Shown: in pieces, positions 8,273 to 16,604 of the stretch
How positions within the stretch are numbered: the stretch's first letter is position 1
How the letters are laid out: every line of letters starts with the position of its first letter
Source: Myceligenerans indicum
GTDB lineage: Bacteria > Actinomycetota > Actinomycetes > Actinomycetales > Cellulomonadaceae
Length of the DNA: 49,312 bases
Assembly: GCF_016742955.1 (NCBI RefSeq)
Contig: NZ_JABBYC010000035.1
Span: 1 to 49,312 of the forward strand
Reading direction: 5' to 3'
Notes under the pieces: generated by a model
What the model saw: the letters and a program-made list of their open reading frames with translations, nothing else
What the model was told of the DNA's origin: nothing
Database searches by the model: none
Made by a program: the position numbers and the translations under genes

Positions 8273-9430
8273 TCAGACCGTGTTGGCGGCCCAGGGGAGG
8301 TTGGCCGTGCCCGCGGACGGGAGGAACGTGGCCCGGGCGCGCTGCATGACCCAGAGCAGCGCCTGACGCTGGTTCTCCAGCTCGGCGGGCTCCGCCGCCG
8401 CGTGCTCGGCCCGCTCGTGCAGGATCGCGAGCTCGGTCGCGGCCTGCTGGTACTCGCGCATCGCCACTTCTGCCGGCCGGCCCCCGCGGGAACCCGCCCA
8501 TTCGCGTGCGGCCTTGCGGGCCTTCAGGGAGCTGAGCATCTGCACGTCCACCATGGCCACGACGCCCGTCGGGATGTACTTGGGGAGATAGTGCAGGATG
8601 AGGCCGACGAGCCGGTGCCGCTCCCGGCGCACCACGATGACCAGGATGATCATCACGACCAGGCCGATCAGATAGGCGGACGCCAGACCCGCGACCCCGC
8701 GCGAGGACGCCGCGTTCCACAGGCTGTGCAGCGCGATCGCCCCCGCCAGGCCGATCAGCGGGGCCGTGAACCGGAGCATCCCGGGCCGGCTCATCGCGGC
8801 GACCGCGACGCCGATCCCCGTCATGGCCGTGCACAGCGGGTGCAGGAGCGGTGCGATGACCGCCCGCATGAGGAACACGAAGCCGAGCTGGTCCACGTCC
8901 GCGGCCTCGATGAAGTAGGTGATGTTCTCGGTGGCGGCGAAGCCCAGGCCCACCATCGAGGCGTAGATGATGCCGTCGGTGAGCCCGTTGATCTCGTGGC
9001 GGCGGAACCAGAGCATGCCGAACAGCACGAAGGCCTTGAGCACCTCCTCGACGATCGGTGCGCCGATCACCGCGGTCCAGTACCAGCCGTCGTCGGTGCT
9101 GACGAGCAGGTCCGTGATGACCACGAAGTTGAGGGTGTTCAGCACCATCGACACCAGCGCGGCCACCCCGGCACCCCAGAGGAACGCCAGGATCAGGGCG
9201 TTCTTGGGCTCGGGCTCCATCCGGTCCAGCGCGAGGATCAGCGGAAGCCAGATGCCCAGCGGGAGCAGCGCGAGGATCAGTCCGACGACGAACGAGGCCC
9301 CGCCGTTGACCGCGTCGAACGCGAGGACGAGCATGAGGCACACGGAGGAGAACGCGATGGCCACGATGACCCCCGCAGGCGCCCGGCCTGGCGGGCGGCC
9401 CCGAAGGATCGCACTCGGGTCGACGGTCAT
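8273..9430 (-). CDS. PrsW family intramembrane metalloprotease
   Basis: The 385-residue polytopic membrane protein has about eight to nine hydrophobic segments in residues 20-270 and a soluble, charged C-terminal tail of about 110 residues. The PrsW motifs are all seen: 'APIVEEVLKA' (paired Glu), 'GFAATENITYF', 'RAVIAPLLHPLCTAMTG' with a His, and 'HSLWNA'. In Bacillus, PrsW cuts the anti-sigma factor RsiW within or near the membrane; the substrate here is unknown. Minus-strand TAGGCT lies 8 bases before the ATG, so the leader is very short or absent. Confidence 0.88.
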   Translation of the reverse strand: MTVDPSAILRGRPPGRAPAGVIVAIAFSSVCLMLVLAFDAVNGGASFVVGLILALLPLGIWLPLILALDRMEPEPKNALILAFLWGAGVAALVSMVLNTLNFVVITDLLVSTDDGWYWTAVIGAPIVEEVLKAFVLFGMLWFRRHEINGLTDGIIYASMVGLGFAATENITYFIEAADVDQLGFVFLMRAVIAPLLHPLCTAMTGIGVAVAAMSRPGMLRFTAPLIGLAGAIALHSLWNAASSRGVAGLASAYLIGLVVMIILVIVVRRERHRLVGLILHYLPKYIPTGVVAMVDVQMLSSLKARKAAREWAGSRGGRPAEVAMREYQQAATELAILHERAEHAAAEPAELENQRQALLWVMQRARATFLPSAGTANLPWAANTV

Positions 9431-9438
9431 GAACGCAG

Positions 9439-9444
9439 AGCCTA
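9439..9444 (-). promoter_or_regulatory. -10 element of the PrsW-type gene
   Basis: Minus-strand TAGGCT ends 8 bases upstream of the ATG at 9430. It lies back to back with the cutC promoter. Confidence 0.5.
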
Positions 9445-9482
9445 GTGAAGGTGGCGTGCCCGGGGCGACCCCGGCGCGGCGG

Positions 9483-9488
9483 TAGCCT
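9483..9488 (+). promoter_or_regulatory. Leaderless -10 element of cutC
   Basis: TAGCCT stands 7 bases before the GTG at 9496. This decides the start over an upstream ATG at 9445, which would place the promoter inside the gene. Confidence 0.55.
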
Positions 9489-9495
9489 GGCCTCC

Positions 9496-10254
9496 GTGCA
9501 CAACGTCGCCCTTGAGCTGGCCGTCCAGGACCCCGCAGGCGCGCGGATCGCGTCCGACGTCGGCGCCCGGCGCGTGGAGCTGTGCTCCGCGCTCGGGGCC
9601 ACGGGCGGAATCACGCCCAGCGCCGCCCTGATCGAGGCGGCGATCGATGCCGCCGCGGTCGTGCCCGAGAGTGCGGGCGCACCGATCCTGGAGGTGCACG
9701 TCCTCGTCCGGCCGCGTCCGGGCGGGTTCACCTGGTCCGAGGAGGAACGTGCGCTCGTGCTCCGCGAGACCGTCCTGTCGGTCGACGCGGGCGCCGACGG
9801 CGTCGTGGTCGGCGCCCTGACGCCCGACGGGGCGGTGGACCAGGACACGGTCCGCAGCCTCGTGGCCGCGGCCGGTGACGCCGAGGTGACGTTCCACCGC
9901 GCGTTCGACGCCGTCCCCGACCAGCTCGCCGCGCTCGACGTGCTCGCCGATCTCGGCGTCACGCGCGTGCTGACCTCCGGTGGCGCCGCCCGGGCGGGCG
10001 ACGGGCTGGAGAACCTGGCCAGGCTCGTCGAACGGTCCGCCGACCTGGGGGTGGAGATCATGGCGGGCGGCGGCGTCCGGCTCGAGGACGTCCCGGCCCT
10101 GGCGGCCGCGGGCGTCGACGCGATCCACCTGAGCGCGAAGCGCCTCGTGGCCGACGCCGGCGGGCCGGGTGCCGGCACCGGCGGCTACGAGGTCACGGAC
10201 CCGGACGTCGCGAGCGTCGTCGCGCGAGCGGTCCGGGAACTCCAGCTGCGGTAG
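9496..10254 (+). CDS. cutC: CutC family copper homeostasis protein
   Basis: The 252-residue protein is a CutC TIM barrel: 'VELCSALGATGGITPS' early, 'VHVLVRPRPGGF', 'VVGALTPDGAVD', 'VTFHRAFDAVPD', 'RVLTSGGA' and 'IMAGGGVRLEDVP' follow in family order. CutC was first linked to copper tolerance in E. coli, though its biochemical role remains unsettled. The GTG at 9496 is chosen because TAGCCT is 7 bases upstream and the family begins with the 'ELAVQDPAGARIA' strand; the upstream ATG at 9445 adds 17 basic residues of non-family sequence. It ends at two strong hairpins. Confidence 0.88.
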   Translation: MHNVALELAVQDPAGARIASDVGARRVELCSALGATGGITPSAALIEAAIDAAAVVPESAGAPILEVHVLVRPRPGGFTWSEEERALVLRETVLSVDAGADGVVVGALTPDGAVDQDTVRSLVAAAGDAEVTFHRAFDAVPDQLAALDVLADLGVTRVLTSGGAARAGDGLENLARLVERSADLGVEIMAGGGVRLEDVPALAAAGVDAIHLSAKRLVADAGGPGAGTGGYEVTDPDVASVVARAVRELQLR

Positions 10255-10291
10255 CGGACGGACGTACGCACCGGACCTGCCCGGCGAACGA

Positions 10292-10335
10292 CATCGAGGC
10301 AGCACCCCCGCTCGTGCGGAGGTGCTGCCTCGATG
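10292..10335 (+). terminator. Terminator of cutC
   Basis: A perfect 15-bp stem (10292-10306 with 10321-10335, catcgaggcagcacc / ggtgctgcctcgatg) with a 14-base loop lies 37 bases past the cutC stop. Confidence 0.85.
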
Positions 10336-10347
10336 GTGTGGCCCGCC

Positions 10348-10381
10348 GGGGCAGCTCACCGGCCGGCCGGTGAGCTGCCCC
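10348..10381. repeat. 34-bp perfect palindrome between cutC and the M6 protease gene
   Basis: Arms 10348-10364 and 10365-10381 are exact reverse complements with no spacer, so as RNA they make a 15-bp or longer hairpin. It sits 15 bases past the end of the minus-strand protease gene and just after the cutC terminator, and most simply terminates the protease transcript. It has no U-tract on either strand. Confidence 0.75.
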
Positions 10382-10396
10382 GCCAGGGGCAACCGG

Positions 10397-13312
10397 TCAG
10401 GACACGCTCGGCGGCGTGACCGTGATCAGGCCGACCCGGTTGCCGAACTGCGACCTGCGCACCTCGACGTTCGTGCCGTAGCCGACGCCGTCGTCCACGG
10501 GGTCACCGGTACCCGCCGGAGCGGGGAACCCGAAGTCCGCGCCGAACCAGTCGGGCAGCAGGTCGCCGTCCGGGCCGACGATCCGGAACGAGTACGGGGC
10601 GTTCCCGAGCGACGGCACGGTGACCGACGCGTCGTTGTCCCGGTAGAACAGGCCCTCGTCGTTCGACTCGATGCCCGGGTACCAGCCCCTGTCGTCGGTG
10701 AACGTCGACACCGGGGCCAGCGGCCCGAAGTCGGTGCAGTACTCCTGCGTCAGATCGTCGTCGGACACGATGCACTCCGAGAACGGGTACGTGGAGCGCA
10801 GGCCGAACGCCGCGTTCGACGACTGCGGACGCGAGGGCAGGTTCTTCAGCACCGAGGTGTCCGGCGCCGCCGAGGCGTCACGACGCAGCGGGTCGAAGTG
10901 GCTGTCCACGATGAGCAGGCCGCCCTTGGCGCCGAGGCTCGGCAGGGCACCCAGGTTCGACGTGATGTGGTTGGTGTCGCCGTACGTGGTGTCCCGGTAC
11001 CAGACCAGCATGCCGGGCACGTTGTACGAGAACTTCTCGACCTTCCACGCCTCGCTCAGCGGGGCCGCATAGGTGGAGTCGTAGGCGTGCTCCAGGCCCT
11101 CGTCGAACCCGTCCGCGTTGCGCCACTCGACCAGGTAGTACTGCGCCTGCGTCGAGGAACCGCTGTCGGTGTGCCAGCCCTGGCCCGTCGTGTCCACCCA
11201 GGTGGAGACCTCGTTCGTCCAGCCGTTGTCGCCCGACTCGGTGTCGTCGGACCAGACGGTGTCGCCGTCGACCACGAGCGCGAAGTCGTCGGCGAACCAG
11301 CCGCGCTCCAGGAACGCGGCGTCGGTCGCGTACCGCAGACGCAGGTCGACGGTCGAGCCGGCGTACGCCGACAGGTCGACGAAGTGCTGGGCCCAGCCGC
11401 CGCTCGACCCGGTCAGCGCGTACTGCTTGCCGCCGAAGTCACCCAGCCGGCCGTTCGGGTCGCCGTACGCGTCGCCCGTGGTGACCTCCGCGCCCTCGGA
11501 GTCGTAGACCTTGACCTCGTTCCAGGTGGTGCCACCGTCCGTGGAGACCTCGACGAAGCCGTAGTCCCAGTCCTCCTCGATGATGTAGTCGTTCCACATC
11601 GAGAACGTGGCCTCGGTGCCGGCCGGGACGTCGAGGCTCCGGGAGAGCCGCACGTCCGCCCAGTCCTGGTCGGCCCCGGTGTACCAGGAGTTGGCACCCG
11701 AGTGCGGCTCGGTGAGGAACAGCTCCTTGTCCGGCAGGTTGATCTTGATGCCGTCCTCGGTGCCGACCAGCGGGCGCGAGTTCTGCCCCACGCGGATCGT
11801 CTGCACGTCGTCGCCCGGCTCGATCTCCAGCGGGTCCGCCCAGCCCAGCACGTACTTGTCCCACAGGCTCATGTGCGTCGGCATCGACTGGAAGATCGGG
11901 CCCGAGTGCGAGCCGGAGCTCATCAGGTCCCAGAAGTCGACGTCGGAGTCACCTGCGCCGGAGGTGTCGTACAGGTCCGGCAGACCCAGGTCGTGGCCGT
12001 ACTCGTGGGCGAACACGCCCACGCCGGAGTCCTCCGGCTGCACGATGTAGTTCGACAGCTTCAGGTCCGTGCCCGGGATGTCCGCACCGCCGGCCACGGC
12101 GGAGGAGTGCGCCCAGATGGCGTACGTGCCCTCGTCGCCGCCACCACCGGACTTGTCGGCACCGGCGTGCACCAGCACGACGTGGTCGATCACGCCGTCC
12201 GGCTCGTAGAGGTTGCCGTCGCCGTCACGGTCGGACTGGTCCTCGACGTCGTAGTCCGCCCACGGGAAGTCGGGGTCGGCCGCGGCGAGGGCCTCGACGG
12301 CGTCGATCGGGAGCTGCCCGGCACCCAGCGGGTTGTCGGGGTGGCCCTGCATGCCCTGGTAGGCACCGGCCTCCCACACGCCCTCGTCGTTGAGGAAGCA
12401 GCGGGTGGCCCCGTAGTAGGCCTCCGAGTGCGGCACCGTGACCCAGGGAGTCGCCGAGCCGGTGACGGTGTAGGCGCCGTGCGACATCTCCTCGTACATG
12501 TTCTTCATCGTGTAGCCGGAGATGTCGAAGCCGGCCTCGCCGTCAGGCCCCGTGAGGTCCGTACGGACGCGGTCCGTGATGCCCTCGTCGGTGAAGAGCA
12601 TCTGGTTGTAGTGGTCCGACGAGAAGTCCGGAACCCACATGGAGTTGTTGTCCTCGAGCTCCATCGCGCCCGGGTCCGGAAGGTTGTTGTGCGTGGGGCC
12701 GTTCTGGACGTTGCCGGGCATGCACTCGGAGGAGCCCCAGTACGTGGGGACCATCGAGTCGGTGAAGTCGTCGTCGACGTCGTCCGCGAACTCGACCAGG
12801 ATCGTCAGGAGCTTGGCCTCCTGCGTGGTCTTCGCGTGCTTGTACCGCGGATGCCTGCCGTGCCCACGGTTGCTCGTGACCGCGTCACTGCCGCCGGCCG
12901 CCGCCTTCGCGGCACGGCGCTCGCGGACGGCCGCCGGGCTGGTGCCCTGTTCCACGGCCTGGGTCTCCGCCAGGGCGAGCTGCTCGGCCGTCGCCGGGTT
13001 CCCGCCGGCGTACTTCGCCTCGAGCTCCTCGGACGCGGCCTGGACCTCGGCGTCCACGGTTGTTCCTGTCGTGCCGTCGGGCACGTGCTCGACGGTGCGG
13101 CCGTCCTGGGTGATCTCGATGTCGGTGCCGACGTCCGGCTGGACTGCCGCCTCGGCATAGTTGATGTAGTGCTCGGAAGCGCCGATCTCGGGTGCTGGGG
13201 CTGGCTGTGCCGTCGCGGCACCCTGCGTGGTCGCCAGGCCGGCGACGGTCAGGGCAAGGACGGGGAGGGTAGCCACCGTGCACCGCGCGACGCGTTTGGT
13301 GTCAAATGCCAT
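10397..13312 (-). CDS. Secreted M6 family metalloprotease (immune inhibitor A-like)
   Basis: The 971-residue exported protein begins with a signal peptide (MAFDTKRVARC, hydrophobic core, cut near ATAQP). A propeptide of about 130 residues precedes the M6 domain. The zinc site HExxHxxGxxD is exact in 'FAHEYGHDLGLPD' (His436, Glu437, His440). A beta-sandwich module follows around residues 570-730, as in InhA proteases, which degrade host or substrate proteins outside the cell. Several Asp-rich loops ('DRDGDGN') suggest calcium sites. No cell-wall sorting signal or C-terminal helix is seen, so it is likely released. An upstream ATG at 13357 would add 15 residues; the signal peptide favours 13312. 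Confidence 0.93.
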   Translation of the reverse strand: MAFDTKRVARCTVATLPVLALTVAGLATTQGAATAQPAPAPEIGASEHYINYAEAAVQPDVGTDIEITQDGRTVEHVPDGTTGTTVDAEVQAASEELEAKYAGGNPATAEQLALAETQAVEQGTSPAAVRERRAAKAAAGGSDAVTSNRGHGRHPRYKHAKTTQEAKLLTILVEFADDVDDDFTDSMVPTYWGSSECMPGNVQNGPTHNNLPDPGAMELEDNNSMWVPDFSSDHYNQMLFTDEGITDRVRTDLTGPDGEAGFDISGYTMKNMYEEMSHGAYTVTGSATPWVTVPHSEAYYGATRCFLNDEGVWEAGAYQGMQGHPDNPLGAGQLPIDAVEALAAADPDFPWADYDVEDQSDRDGDGNLYEPDGVIDHVVLVHAGADKSGGGGDEGTYAIWAHSSAVAGGADIPGTDLKLSNYIVQPEDSGVGVFAHEYGHDLGLPDLYDTSGAGDSDVDFWDLMSSGSHSGPIFQSMPTHMSLWDKYVLGWADPLEIEPGDDVQTIRVGQNSRPLVGTEDGIKINLPDKELFLTEPHSGANSWYTGADQDWADVRLSRSLDVPAGTEATFSMWNDYIIEEDWDYGFVEVSTDGGTTWNEVKVYDSEGAEVTTGDAYGDPNGRLGDFGGKQYALTGSSGGWAQHFVDLSAYAGSTVDLRLRYATDAAFLERGWFADDFALVVDGDTVWSDDTESGDNGWTNEVSTWVDTTGQGWHTDSGSSTQAQYYLVEWRNADGFDEGLEHAYDSTYAAPLSEAWKVEKFSYNVPGMLVWYRDTTYGDTNHITSNLGALPSLGAKGGLLIVDSHFDPLRRDASAAPDTSVLKNLPSRPQSSNAAFGLRSTYPFSECIVSDDDLTQEYCTDFGPLAPVSTFTDDRGWYPGIESNDEGLFYRDNDASVTVPSLGNAPYSFRIVGPDGDLLPDWFGADFGFPAPAGTGDPVDDGVGYGTNVEVRRSQFGNRVGLITVTPPSVS

Positions 13313-13396
13313 GAGAGCCACCGAACCAGAATGTGACCTACCTGTGAAGGGCATACGGAGAATTTCATCCCCTGGGTGGCATGCAAGGATTTCCGT

Positions 13397-13939
13397 ATGT
13401 CGTACGAGATCCGCCCCGTCCGTTCCACCGAATGGCGGGAGATCCGCGACCTGCGGCTCCTCGCCCTGCAGGACGAACTGGCGCCGTTCGCATTCCTTGC
13501 CACGTACGAGACCGAGTCCGCCCACCCCGACGAGTTCTGGATCGAGCGCGCCCGTACGTCGTCCCTCGACGCGGGCCCCGAGGCCGGAGCCCGGCAGTTC
13601 GTCGCGGTGTCCGACGACGGCACCTGGGTGGGCACGGCCGTCACGCTGGTCGAGCGCCAGGGGTCCACGGACTTCGAGGACGCCGTGGTCGAGCAGGACG
13701 GCGCGCACGTCGTCGGCGTCTTCGTCCACGCGGCGCATCGCGGAGGCGGACTGATCGACCGGCTGTTCGACGCGGCCCTCGGCTGGGCGCGGGAGCGCGC
13801 ACTGGACCGCGCCAGGCTCTACGTGCACCGGGACAACCCGCGTGCGCAGGCCGTGTACCGCCGCCTCGGCTTCGCCGCCACCGGAAACTCCTTCACCGGT
13901 GCCATGGGCCCCGAGCTGGAGATGGCACGCACCCTCTGA
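13397..13939 (+). CDS. GNAT family N-acetyltransferase
   Basis: The 180-residue protein has a GNAT fold: the acetyl-CoA loop is in 'VVGVFVHAAHRGGGLIDRLFDAAL' (a variant of R/Q-x-x-G-x-G/A) and the C-terminal 'LYVHRDNPRAQAVYRRLGFAATG' is typical. Its substrate cannot be told. The ATG at 13397 follows aaggat at a 6-base spacing. It is divergent from the secreted protease and 41 bases upstream of a GH3 gene in the same direction, so the two may be co-transcribed, although no functional tie is evident. Confidence 0.88.
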   Translation: MSYEIRPVRSTEWREIRDLRLLALQDELAPFAFLATYETESAHPDEFWIERARTSSLDAGPEAGARQFVAVSDDGTWVGTAVTLVERQGSTDFEDAVVEQDGAHVVGVFVHAAHRGGGLIDRLFDAALGWARERALDRARLYVHRDNPRAQAVYRRLGFAATGNSFTGAMGPELEMARTL

Positions 13940-13980
13940 CCTCGCGCCACGCCGTCCGCCTCGGATGCGATGATGCGGAC

Positions 13981-16281
13981 ATGACTTCCGTCACGCCCGC
14001 CGACGTCGTCGGACGCCTCACCATCGAGCAGAAGGCCAGGCTCGTCGGTGGGGCGTCGTACTGGACCACCACCGAGCTGCCGGACGTCCCGGCCGCCTAC
14101 CTCGCGGACGGGCCGCACGGTGTGCGGCGCCTCGACCCGGCCAACGGTGCGGTCGCCGGTGCCGAACCCGCCACCTGCTTCCCGCCCGCGGTGGCGCTCG
14201 GCGCGACCTTCGACACCGCCCTGGCCGAACGCGTCGGTGCCGCGATCGGCGCCGAGGCGCGCGAGAGAGACGTCGGCGTGGTGCTCGGCCCCGGGGTGAA
14301 CGTCAAGCGCTCACCGCTGTGCGGCCGCAACTTCGAGTACGTGTCGGAGGATCCGCTGCTCGGCGGCAGGATCGGAGCCGCCCTGGTGCGCGGCATCCAG
14401 TCCGCCGGCGTCGGCGCCTGCGTCAAGCACTTCGTCGCGAACGACCAGGAGACCGAGCGGCTACGCGTCTCCGCCGACATCGACGAGCGCACCCTGCGCG
14501 AAGTCCACCTCAGGCCGTTCCAGCACGTGGTCACCGAGGCCCGCCCGTGGACGGTGATGAGCTCCTACAACCGCGTCAACGGCACCTACGTCGGCGAGGA
14601 CGCGCGCCTGCTCACCGGAGTGCTGCGGGACGAGTGGGGTTTCGACGGGCTCGTCATGTCCGACTGGGTCGCCGTGCACGACCGCGTCGCGGCCCTGCGG
14701 GCCGGACTCGACCTCGAGATGCCCGCCCCGGGCGAGGCACGGGTAGGCCAGATCGTCGAGGCGATCAGGTCCGGCGAACTGGCCGAGGACGACCTCGACC
14801 GCGCCGCCGGCCGCGTCGTCGCCCTGAGCAGGAAGATCCGGGACACGACCACCCCCTCCGACGCCACCGACCTGGTCGACCACCACGACCTGGCCCGGGA
14901 GGCCGCCGCCCACGCGATCGTGCTCCTGCGGAACGAGCCGGTCGGTGACACGGACGCCGACACCGCCGCACCCCTGCTTCCCCTCGCGAGCAACGCCCGG
15001 GTCGCCGTCGTCGGCGAACTCGCGCGCACACCCCGGTACCAGGGCGCCGGATCCTCCCAGGTGGTCCCCACCCGGCTGGACGACGCCCTCACCGCCCTCA
15101 CCGCGGACTTCCCGGACGTCGCGTTCGCCCCCGGGTACGCCCTCGGACCCGACGCGGGCGACGACACGGCGCTCGCGGCGGAGGCCGTCGCGGAGGCGAG
15201 CGACGCCGACGTCGTCCTCTTCTTCGCGGGTCTGCCCGACGACGCCGAGGCGGAGGGCCGGGACCGCACCCACATCGACCTGCCACCGGTCCAGGTCGAC
15301 CTGCTCGAGTCCGTGCTCGACGTGAACCCGCGCATGGTCGTTGTACTGTCCAACGGCTCCGTGGTGCGGCTCCCGTTCGCGGACCGCGTCCCCGCACTCG
15401 TCGAGGGCTGGCTGCTGGGCCAGGCCGGCGGGTCGGCCGTCGCCGACGTGCTCACCGGCCGCGTCAACCCGTCCGGGCGGCTGTCCGAGACGATCCCGCA
15501 CCGCCTCGCCGACACCCCGGCCTACCTGGACTTCCCGGGTGAGGGCCTGCACGTGCGCTACGCCGAGGGCGTGTTCGTCGGACACCGCTGGTACGACGCC
15601 CGCGACCTCGACGTCGCGTTCCCGTTCGGGCACGGCCTGTCGTACACGACCTTCGGCTACGACGGCCTCACCACGGCGACGCACCACGACGAGCTGCGGG
15701 TGACGCTCACCGTGACGAACACGGGAGACGTGCCGGGCCGAGAGGTGGTGCAGTGCTATCTGGGACGGGACGAGTCGGCCGTGGCTCGGCCGCCGCGGGT
15801 GCTCGCCGCGTTCGGTGTCGTCGAGCTCGAGCCCGGCGAGTCGCGGCGCGTGGAGCTGACCGTGCCGGCCGCCGACCTGGCGCACTGGAGCGTCCGGGAA
15901 GACGCCTGGACCACCGAAGGTGGCACATGGCGTGTCGAGGTGGGGGCGTCGAGCCGCGACATCCGCCTCACCGGCGAGGCGGAGATCACCGGGGACGACG
16001 CCGTGCGCCCGATCACCGCCGGATCGACGCTGCGCGAGGCAATCGCCGACCCGACCGTGGGCCCGCTGGTGGCAGGCGCGCTCACGGGCATGTCGGAGGA
16101 CGTGCGCGAGATGGCGCTCGCCATACCGGTGGGGCGGATGCCGTTCGTCCCCGACTCCGGCGTGAGCGAGGAGCAGCTCGACGAGCTCATCGCGCTGTCG
16201 GACGGTTCGGCGGGCCGGCTCAGGCGTACCGCGGCGAAGGTGCTGGGATCGATGGCGCGCCGGCGGCACGGTGCGTCTTGA
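13981..16281 (+). CDS. Glycoside hydrolase family 3 (beta-glucosidase type), cytoplasmic
   Basis: This 766-residue enzyme lacks a signal peptide, so it should act inside the cell on imported oligosaccharides, removing non-reducing beta-linked sugars. The N-terminal TIM barrel holds 'ADGPHGVR', 'KHFVANDQETERLRVSA' and the nucleophile motif 'VMSDW' (Asp228). The alpha/beta sandwich follows ('VVGELARTPRYQGAGSS', 'VVVLSNGSVV'), then 'FPFGHGLSYTTF' and a fibronectin III-like domain. The last roughly 95 residues ('ITAGSTLREAIADPTVG' onward) form an extra C-terminal region seen in some actinobacterial GH3 glucosidases. The ATG has only a weak GATGAT-N6 element upstream. Sugar specificity (glucose or xylose) is not decidable from sequence. 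Confidence 0.92.
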   Translation: MTSVTPADVVGRLTIEQKARLVGGASYWTTTELPDVPAAYLADGPHGVRRLDPANGAVAGAEPATCFPPAVALGATFDTALAERVGAAIGAEARERDVGVVLGPGVNVKRSPLCGRNFEYVSEDPLLGGRIGAALVRGIQSAGVGACVKHFVANDQETERLRVSADIDERTLREVHLRPFQHVVTEARPWTVMSSYNRVNGTYVGEDARLLTGVLRDEWGFDGLVMSDWVAVHDRVAALRAGLDLEMPAPGEARVGQIVEAIRSGELAEDDLDRAAGRVVALSRKIRDTTTPSDATDLVDHHDLAREAAAHAIVLLRNEPVGDTDADTAAPLLPLASNARVAVVGELARTPRYQGAGSSQVVPTRLDDALTALTADFPDVAFAPGYALGPDAGDDTALAAEAVAEASDADVVLFFAGLPDDAEAEGRDRTHIDLPPVQVDLLESVLDVNPRMVVVLSNGSVVRLPFADRVPALVEGWLLGQAGGSAVADVLTGRVNPSGRLSETIPHRLADTPAYLDFPGEGLHVRYAEGVFVGHRWYDARDLDVAFPFGHGLSYTTFGYDGLTTATHHDELRVTLTVTNTGDVPGREVVQCYLGRDESAVARPPRVLAAFGVVELEPGESRRVELTVPAADLAHWSVREDAWTTEGGTWRVEVGASSRDIRLTGEAEITGDDAVRPITAGSTLREAIADPTVGPLVAGALTGMSEDVREMALAIPVGRMPFVPDSGVSEEQLDELIALSDGSAGRLRRTAAKVLGSMARRRHGAS

Positions 16282-16308
16282 CGGGCCGGCGGCCTGCCTT
16301 GCTACGGT
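16278..16308 (+). promoter_or_regulatory. Candidate promoter of the 62-residue membrane protein gene
   Basis: TTGACG (16278-16283) and TACGGT (16303-16308) are separated by 19 bases, slightly long. The -35 overlaps the GH3 stop codon. The predicted start is near 16315. Confidence 0.4.
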
Positions 16309-16386
16309 TCCCGCAGCACAGCGCCGTGCCCCAGAGGCCGCGTGGAGGTGCGCTGCCGTCGCGTGCGCTGCCTCAGGAGGCTGATC

Positions 16387-16575
16387 GTGCTGCGCCATGA
16401 GTACCGAGTACGCCCGCGGTCGCGGACGATGCTCCTCCGCGTCGTCCTCGTGCTGCTCGCCGGGATCGCGGCGATGATCCTGGTGAACCCCTCGGACGCG
16501 GACTTCCAGGATGTTCCCCTCGATGCCCCGCGCGGAACACCCGCGATCGGCGAGCTGGTGCCGTTCGGGTGGTGA
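16387..16575 (+). CDS. Small single-pass membrane protein of unknown function
   Basis: The GTG at 16387 is preceded by an excellent aggagg (16375-16380) at 6-base spacing and opens a 62-codon frame with high G+C at third positions. The product has a basic N-terminus (RVRPRSRTMLLR), one hydrophobic helix (VVLVLLAGIAAMILV) and an acidic, Pro-rich tail ending ELVPFGW. The positive-inside rule puts the tail outside. It matches no family I recognise. It lies between a GH3 gene and a convergent LacI gene. A longer frame from 16342 exists but lacks a ribosome site. Confidence 0.55.
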   Translation: MLRHEYRVRPRSRTMLLRVVLVLLAGIAAMILVNPSDADFQDVPLDAPRGTPAIGELVPFGW

Positions 16576-16604
16576 CCTCTGGTGGCTGCGGCGGCACCCG
16601 GGTC

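Noticed and set aside
10169..13336. A 1055-codon plus-strand open frame opposite the M6 protease gene
   Set aside because: It is rich in Arg, Val and His in the pattern of an antisense frame in high-GC DNA, has no ribosome site or domain, and the minus strand encodes a clear signal peptide and zinc protease.
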